A stretch of DNA of 64,000 bases from CAYYJR01 sp964472305 (GTDB lineage Bacteria > Armatimonadota > Hebobacteria > CAIYQO01), in NCBI GenBank assembly GCA_964472305.1, contig CAYYJR010000005.1, positions 62,001 through 126,000 of the forward strand, in the 5' to 3' direction. Every line of letters begins with the position of its first letter. Position 1 is the first letter of the stretch. Shown here one piece after another: positions 60,247-64,000 of the stretch. The notes under the pieces are model-generated. The model saw only the letters and a program-made list of their open reading frames with translations. It did no database searches and had not been told where the DNA came from. The position numbers were made by a program, and so were the translations under genes.

Positions 60247-61620
60247 ATGTCCGGCTTCACCATCATGAACGGAATACCGCAGGTTGCTGTAATCGAGGCA
60301 TCAGCATTGCCCCGGGTGCTGGTGATCAGTCATAATCCCTTCAGCGCAACCACGAATAATGGAAAAACAATGGCCAGTTTGTTCGCCGATTGGCCTACCG
60401 ATCGGTTGGCGCAATTGTATTTTGCCCCGATGGTGCCAGATTCCAGTGTCTGCACGCGTTATTGGCGCGTGACGGAAGTGGATCTACTGCGCGCACGATG
60501 GATGGGCCATCGCTATCAACCGGGAATGCCGCTTGCTGGGATATCGGGTAATAGATTGTCGTCACCGTCAGACTCACGCACTTCTCGGCTGTTCACTCTG
60601 TTGCGCCGTTTAAATTTACCTGTGCTGGAATGTGGACGCGAGTATGTCTGGCGAGGGCGACGCTGGAAGACGGCAGCACTGCGGCAGTGGATTGATAATT
60701 TCCATCCGGAACTGGTGTATTTCTTCACGGGCGCATCGGTTTTTTCCTTCGACATCGCAACCAGTGTCGCGCAATCACAACAGTGTCCGCTGGTGCTGCA
60801 TGTCAGCGACGACTGGTTAGGCAGATCCCCTGGGATTGATCCGTTCGCACGCAGGCATTCGCACGCGCTGGAGCAGCGAATGCGCATTGCGCTTGATCAC
60901 TCACCGGTGCATATTACTATCGGTGATGCCATGGCTAAGGCCTACCAACAACGGTATGGTACTACTTTTGTTGGCTTTATGAATTGTGTTGATCAGGCAC
61001 AATATCCATATCGTGCTCCACAGGTGCGTCCGGGTGAACCCCTTCGCCTGGTATTTGTGGGCGGTTTACACTTAGGCCGCTGGCAATCCTTGCGGGATAT
61101 CGGCTTGGTGTTGGCCTCGCTTGCAGATGATGGATACCTTTGCGAATGTCTGATATACACCAATAAAGCCAATATGCAAGCATATCGCACGAAGTTGACC
61201 ATCCCACCTGTAATGCGGATTGCAGGATGGGCTTCCGCAGACCAACTCCCACAGATACTGGCGGATGCCGACATTCTGGTGCATGTCGAGAGTTTCGAGC
61301 GGATGAATCGTGAAGTGACGCGGTATTCGCTCTCGACGAAAATTCCGGAATATCTCATGGTCGGACGCCCGGTGCTTGCCTACGGTCCGGAAGACATCGC
61401 GTCGATACGTTATATCGACGAGGAGCAACTGGGTATTGCCATCGGACAACGACAACCTGACAGACTGAAGGTAGAATTGCAACGTCTGATGACGGATGCC
61501 GAGTGGCGCCGCGCGCTCGGGGAGCGCGTACGCATGGTCGGAGTGTCACGACATGACGCGGCGGGAGTGCGGATACGTTTCCGCTCATTGCTTTCCCAAA
61601 TTGCTGCACAAGCGGAATAA
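60247..61620 (+). CDS. GT4-like glycosyltransferase, second of a tandem paralogous pair
   Basis: 457 residues, paralogue of the preceding gene: RVLVISHNPFSATTNNGKTM, FVGFMNCVDQAQY, LRLVFVGGLHLGRWQSLRDI, ILADADILVHVESFERMNRE, YSLSTKIPEYLMVGRPVLAY. The N-terminal halves have diverged much more than the C-terminal halves, so the acceptor may differ while the donor type is kept. The start is uncertain: a TTG at 60223 overlaps the previous stop, a GTG at 60244 and an ATG at 60247 are in frame, and GGAAG upstream is not at ideal distance. It ends the rightward cluster, followed by a hairpin at 61622. Confidence 0.82.
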   Translation: MSGFTIMNGIPQVAVIEASALPRVLVISHNPFSATTNNGKTMASLFADWPTDRLAQLYFAPMVPDSSVCTRYWRVTEVDLLRARWMGHRYQPGMPLAGISGNRLSSPSDSRTSRLFTLLRRLNLPVLECGREYVWRGRRWKTAALRQWIDNFHPELVYFFTGASVFSFDIATSVAQSQQCPLVLHVSDDWLGRSPGIDPFARRHSHALEQRMRIALDHSPVHITIGDAMAKAYQQRYGTTFVGFMNCVDQAQYPYRAPQVRPGEPLRLVFVGGLHLGRWQSLRDIGLVLASLADDGYLCECLIYTNKANMQAYRTKLTIPPVMRIAGWASADQLPQILADADILVHVESFERMNREVTRYSLSTKIPEYLMVGRPVLAYGPEDIASIRYIDEEQLGIAIGQRQPDRLKVELQRLMTDAEWRRALGERVRMVGVSRHDAAGVRIRFRSLLSQIAAQAE

Positions 61621-61621
61621 T

Positions 61622-61645
61622 ATATCCGGGTAACTCTTCGGATAT
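61622..61645 (+). terminator. Hairpin after the glycosyltransferase pair
   Basis: ATATCCG (61622-61628) pairs with CGGATAT (61639-61645) around a ten-base loop, one base after the stop codon. No T-tract. Confidence 0.4.
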
Positions 61646-61678
61646 GTCGGGAGACTGGTATAAAACCTTGTGAGTTTA

Positions 61679-62031
61679 TCGCATACCCATGGGAGTATAA
61701 AATACCACATCGTGTTCATTCCCCAATACCACCGAAAGGTGCAGTGCAGCCAAATTCGGAAAGCGTTGAGGCGAGTGTTTGCCGACTGAACGCGGCAGAA
61801 GGTGTACCAGATTATCACGGGGAGTCTGAAGGCGGACCATCTGCCATGGAAAATAGCATTCCTCCCAAACATGTGGTAGTCCAGGTAGTCGGCTTCATCA
61901 CGGAAAATAGCGCCATCTGGATTGTGCATCGGTACGGTGGGCGCAAACGGAACTGCGTGAGCGAGCATTTCTGGGTGCGGGAGTACTATGTTTCGATGAT
62001 GGGCAATGGTGAAGCCGCTGTGCGGGAATAG
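61679..62031 (+). pseudogene. IS200/IS605-type Y1 transposase (TnpA) remnant
   Basis: Frame 1 reads SHTHGSIKYHIVFIPQYHRK, the TnpA N-terminus, with an in-frame TGA at 61787-61789. It reaches SLKADH, where the HUH motif should be. Bases 61844-61845 read CC where a CAC codon would restore D-H-L-H, so one base is lost inside the second His. The shifted frame then continues SIPPKHVVVQVVGFI, YGGRKRNCVSEHFWVREYYV (with the catalytic Tyr region) and GNGEAAVRE before a stop. It cannot make active transposase. No tnpB is present. The following 300 bp to 62326 contains hairpin-forming stretches that may be an IS end, unproven. Confidence 0.78.
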
Positions 62032-62326
62032 TGCTAACGCCGGGAAGCCGAAGACCGGCGCGCATCAACTGATGGATACGCGCGGGAGCGGCCGCCAAGC
62101 GCCGCGAGTAGTTTTCATTCCGTAACACCTTCTCCACCCCTTGCCGCACTCCTGGCAAACGAGTCACAGGAGTCTGCAATCGCTGTCACCAATTGCCTGC
62201 TGATACAACGCACTCAACTCCGGGTCCGACTGTCGCCTATTCACTTTGACGTTCACCTGTTATCCTTGATGAATACAGATGCTCGTATCGTAAGTGGTTC
62301 ATCGTTGATCAGGATGCCAATCCCTA
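62032..62326. other. Gene-free interval after the IS200-type remnant
   Basis: About 295 bp with no supported gene. CGGGAAGCCGAAGACCGGCG (62040-62059) and nearby inverted bases could be a degenerate IS end. No target-site duplication or intact terminal hairpin was identified. Confidence 0.35.
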
Positions 62327-63610
62327 TCACAAGCTGAAGTATGTGATCGCTGCGGGGAGTTTGTGGCGATCGAGTGCGGATTTGATATCCACCAGCACGC
62401 CTGTTGTGGCGAGGCAGGCGAGTAGTTTCTCCTGCGGCGTTTCCCGATACTGTTGATGCGGCACCGCGAGGATGAGAACATCCAGGTCGCGCAGGTCTTC
62501 CCAGGCGCATAGGGTAATGCCGTATTCTTCCATTGCTTCGTGGGGGTCGGCCAACGGGTCGTGCACCAGCGGCGTAATGCCGAACTCCGCTAACCCGTGA
62601 ATAATATCAGGGACGCGACTGTTTCGCAAATCCGGCACATTTTCCTTGAATGTCAATCCGAGGATGCCGATGCGCGCGGTACGGAGAGGATAGTCGAAGC
62701 GCTGCAACAGGAGCTTTACCGTCTTTTCGGCGACGAATGTGCCCATGCTGTCGTTGATGCGACGGCCTGCCAGGATCACCTCCGGCAGGTATCCCAGTTC
62801 TTCGGCTTTGGCGGTCAGATAATACGGATCGACACCGATGCAATGCCCCCCCACCAGGCCGGGAGTGAATTTCAGGAAGTTCCACTTGGTGCCGGCGGCC
62901 GCCAGCACATCGACGGTGGCGATGCCCATCAGGTCGAAGATTTTCGCCAACTCGTTCATCAGTGCGATGTTGATGTCGCGCTGGGTATTTTCAATCACTT
63001 TCGCCGCTTCAGCGACTCTGATGGAGGCTGCGCGGAAAATGCCGGCGGGCGCCAGCGCGCCATACACTGCCGCCACCCGTTCCAGCGTGGCCGTGTCTTC
63101 GCCGGAAACCACCTTCACGATGGTGGCCAGCGTGTGCTCCTTATCGCCGGGATTGATGCGCTCGGGCGAATAGCCGAGTGTGAAGTCCACCCCGCGGCGC
63201 AATCCGGAAATGCGGGCGATGATGGGGCCGCAGATGTCTTCGGTCACACCGGGATAGACGGTGGATTCGTAGACGACTACCGTGCCGGGACGTATGGCAC
63301 GTCCCACGGTCTCCGAGGCGCGGATCACCGGTAGCAGATCGGGGCGCTTGGTCGCATCGATGGGAGTGGGCACGGCAATAATGATAAAAGAAGCCGTCGC
63401 GAGCACGTCCGGATCGGCGGTGAAGGTAATGGACGAGTCGCGCAGTTCGTCGGCGGTGCATTCGCCGGTGCGGTCGATCCCTTCCCGCAGGGCAGCGATG
63501 CGTTTGGCGTTGATATCGAAGCCGATGGTGCCGGGAAAGTGGCGTGCGGCGGCGAGTGCCACCGGCAAGCCGACATATCCCAGTCCAATGACGGCAATGC
63601 GTTCATTCAT
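62327..63610 (-). CDS. Nucleotide-sugar dehydrogenase (UDP-HexNAc 6-dehydrogenase, TviB/WbpA/WbpO type)
   Basis: 427 residues. NAD-dependent two-step oxidation of C6 to a uronic acid. RIAVIGLGYVGLPVALAAAR is the Rossmann motif, VYESTVYPGVTEDI and LGYSPERINPGDKEH are typical of the UDP-GlcNAc/GalNAc subfamily, and FTPGLVGGHCIGVDPYYLTA contains the catalytic Cys. The C-terminal domain begins near ARIGILGLTFKENVPDLRNS. The product would be UDP-GlcNAcA or UDP-GalNAcA, depending on the neighbouring epimerase. It is on the minus strand after the epimerase gene (72-bp gap). Confidence 0.92.
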   Translation of the reverse strand: MNERIAVIGLGYVGLPVALAAARHFPGTIGFDINAKRIAALREGIDRTGECTADELRDSSITFTADPDVLATASFIIIAVPTPIDATKRPDLLPVIRASETVGRAIRPGTVVVYESTVYPGVTEDICGPIIARISGLRRGVDFTLGYSPERINPGDKEHTLATIVKVVSGEDTATLERVAAVYGALAPAGIFRAASIRVAEAAKVIENTQRDINIALMNELAKIFDLMGIATVDVLAAAGTKWNFLKFTPGLVGGHCIGVDPYYLTAKAEELGYLPEVILAGRRINDSMGTFVAEKTVKLLLQRFDYPLRTARIGILGLTFKENVPDLRNSRVPDIIHGLAEFGITPLVHDPLADPHEAMEEYGITLCAWEDLRDLDVLILAVPHQQYRETPQEKLLACLATTGVLVDIKSALDRHKLPAAITYFSL

Positions 63611-63682
63611 GAATGCTCCTTCCGCGTGGCGCCGCCGTTCCGGTGGACGCCACTTCGGTGGGATTCCTGTGCATGCGTCTGT

Positions 63683-64000
63683 TCAGCTCACCGAATATGT
63701 TTGACGATACCACTCCGCAGTGCGCCGCAGTCCTTCGTGGAACGAAACGTCAACGGAATAGTTGAGCAACTCGCGTGCCAGCGAAATATCGGCCAGTGAG
63801 TGCTTGACATCACCTTGGCGCTGACGGTCGAAATGGGGGAGTATCTGGGTGCCGAGAATGTCGTTCAGTCCAGCGAGCAGTTCCAACAGAGAGAACGACG
63901 TGCCGCAGGCCACATTGATCACGCGTCCGGCGACCGGCGCAGTCGTTTCAGCGGCGAGAATATTCGCCTTCACCACGTTGGCGACGAAGGTGAAGTCGCG
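63683..64000 (-). CDS. NAD-dependent epimerase, C-terminal part (TviC/WbpP-like, cut by window end)
   Basis: The last 105 residues of an extended SDR sugar epimerase, in frame to base 64000: RDFTFVANVVKANILAAETT, VINVACGTSFSLLELLAGLN, RQRQGDVKHSLADISLAREL and SFHEGLRRTAEWY. R-D-F-T/V and G-D-V-x-x-S/H are hallmarks of UDP-GlcNAc/Glc 4-epimerases of the WbpP/TviC type. With the adjacent dehydrogenase it would supply UDP-GalNAcA. The N-terminal NAD-binding part lies outside the window. Confidence 0.85.
   Translation of the reverse strand, partial: RDFTFVANVVKANILAAETTAPVAGRVINVACGTSFSLLELLAGLNDILGTQILPHFDRQRQGDVKHSLADISLARELLNYSVDVSFHEGLRRTAEWYRQTYSVS

Noticed and set aside
1..64000. tRNA, rRNA or CRISPR loci
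   Set aside because: No T-arm/acceptor patterns, rRNA-like stretches or regularly spaced repeats were noticed in the intergenic regions by eye; a tRNAscan or CRISPR search was not possible.

Overview
The window is a high-GC bacterial chromosome segment, dense with genes on both strands. Gram-negative-type envelope genes are present: a Wza-like multi-SLBB export protein, a Wzz-type co-polymerase, an ABC exporter (Wzm/Wzt-like) and a lipoprotein. Catabolic and accessory families include several Gfo/Idh/MocA oxidoreductases, a uroporphyrinogen-decarboxylase-like methyltransferase, a DUF5107-TPR protein, a GH26-type glycosidase, L-rhamnose mutarotase and a CBM9-like lipoprotein. This mix recalls Armatimonadota, Planctomycetota or Lentisphaerota relatives, with Armatimonadota my weak favourite. 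No rRNA or tRNA is present, so the phylum is not settled.

Region 1 (1-22.4 kb) is mixed metabolism and regulation. It holds a partial Gfo/Idh oxidoreductase divergent from an AraC regulator; a membrane protein and a truncated-looking protein; a secreted HEAT protein; a minus-strand run of C26 amidase, GH26-like hydrolase and glycogen synthase; a Crp/Fnr regulator on an apparently leaderless promoter; serC; pilT; and a minus-strand group of URO-D-like protein (frameshifted), Gfo/Idh and HpcH aldolase preceded by a strikingly foldable 255-nt intergenic sequence. DUF5107-TPR, a large sensor kinase, rhaM, an RRM protein with a long leader and a lone receiver domain follow.

Region 2 (22.4-36.2 kb) is mainly housekeeping: hflX, a solitary trpA, an ABC ATPase, a PHP phosphoesterase, lysS, an ABC exporter, a PTS enzyme I-like protein without an adjacent HPr, a transaldolase C-terminal remnant, a hydantoinase/oxoprolinase, metK and a DprA-like protein.

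Region 3 (36.3-64 kb) is a surface polysaccharide locus built around a 663-bp divergent control region (45338-46000). Leftward lie capE-capF-capG (UDP-L-FucNAc synthesis), a WbuB-like transferase, a formyltransferase adjacent to a PIG-L deacetylase, a PglC-like initiating transferase, a PglD-like acetyltransferase and a DegT aminotransferase. Rightward, from a near-consensus promoter, lie a nine-SLBB export protein, a Wzz-like protein and an asparagine-synthase-like protein. After a dead IS5-type transposase come Wzm, Wzt, a Wzy/ligase-like protein, then a GT2-like enzyme, a hexapeptide acyltransferase and two tandem paralogous glycosyltransferases. A decayed IS200-type transposase separates these from a UDP-HexNAc dehydrogenase and epimerase pair (TviB/TviC or WbpA/WbpP type), cut by the window end. 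Together the genes predict a polymer with L-FucNAc, a HexNAc uronic acid (possibly amidated) and an N-formylated amino sugar.
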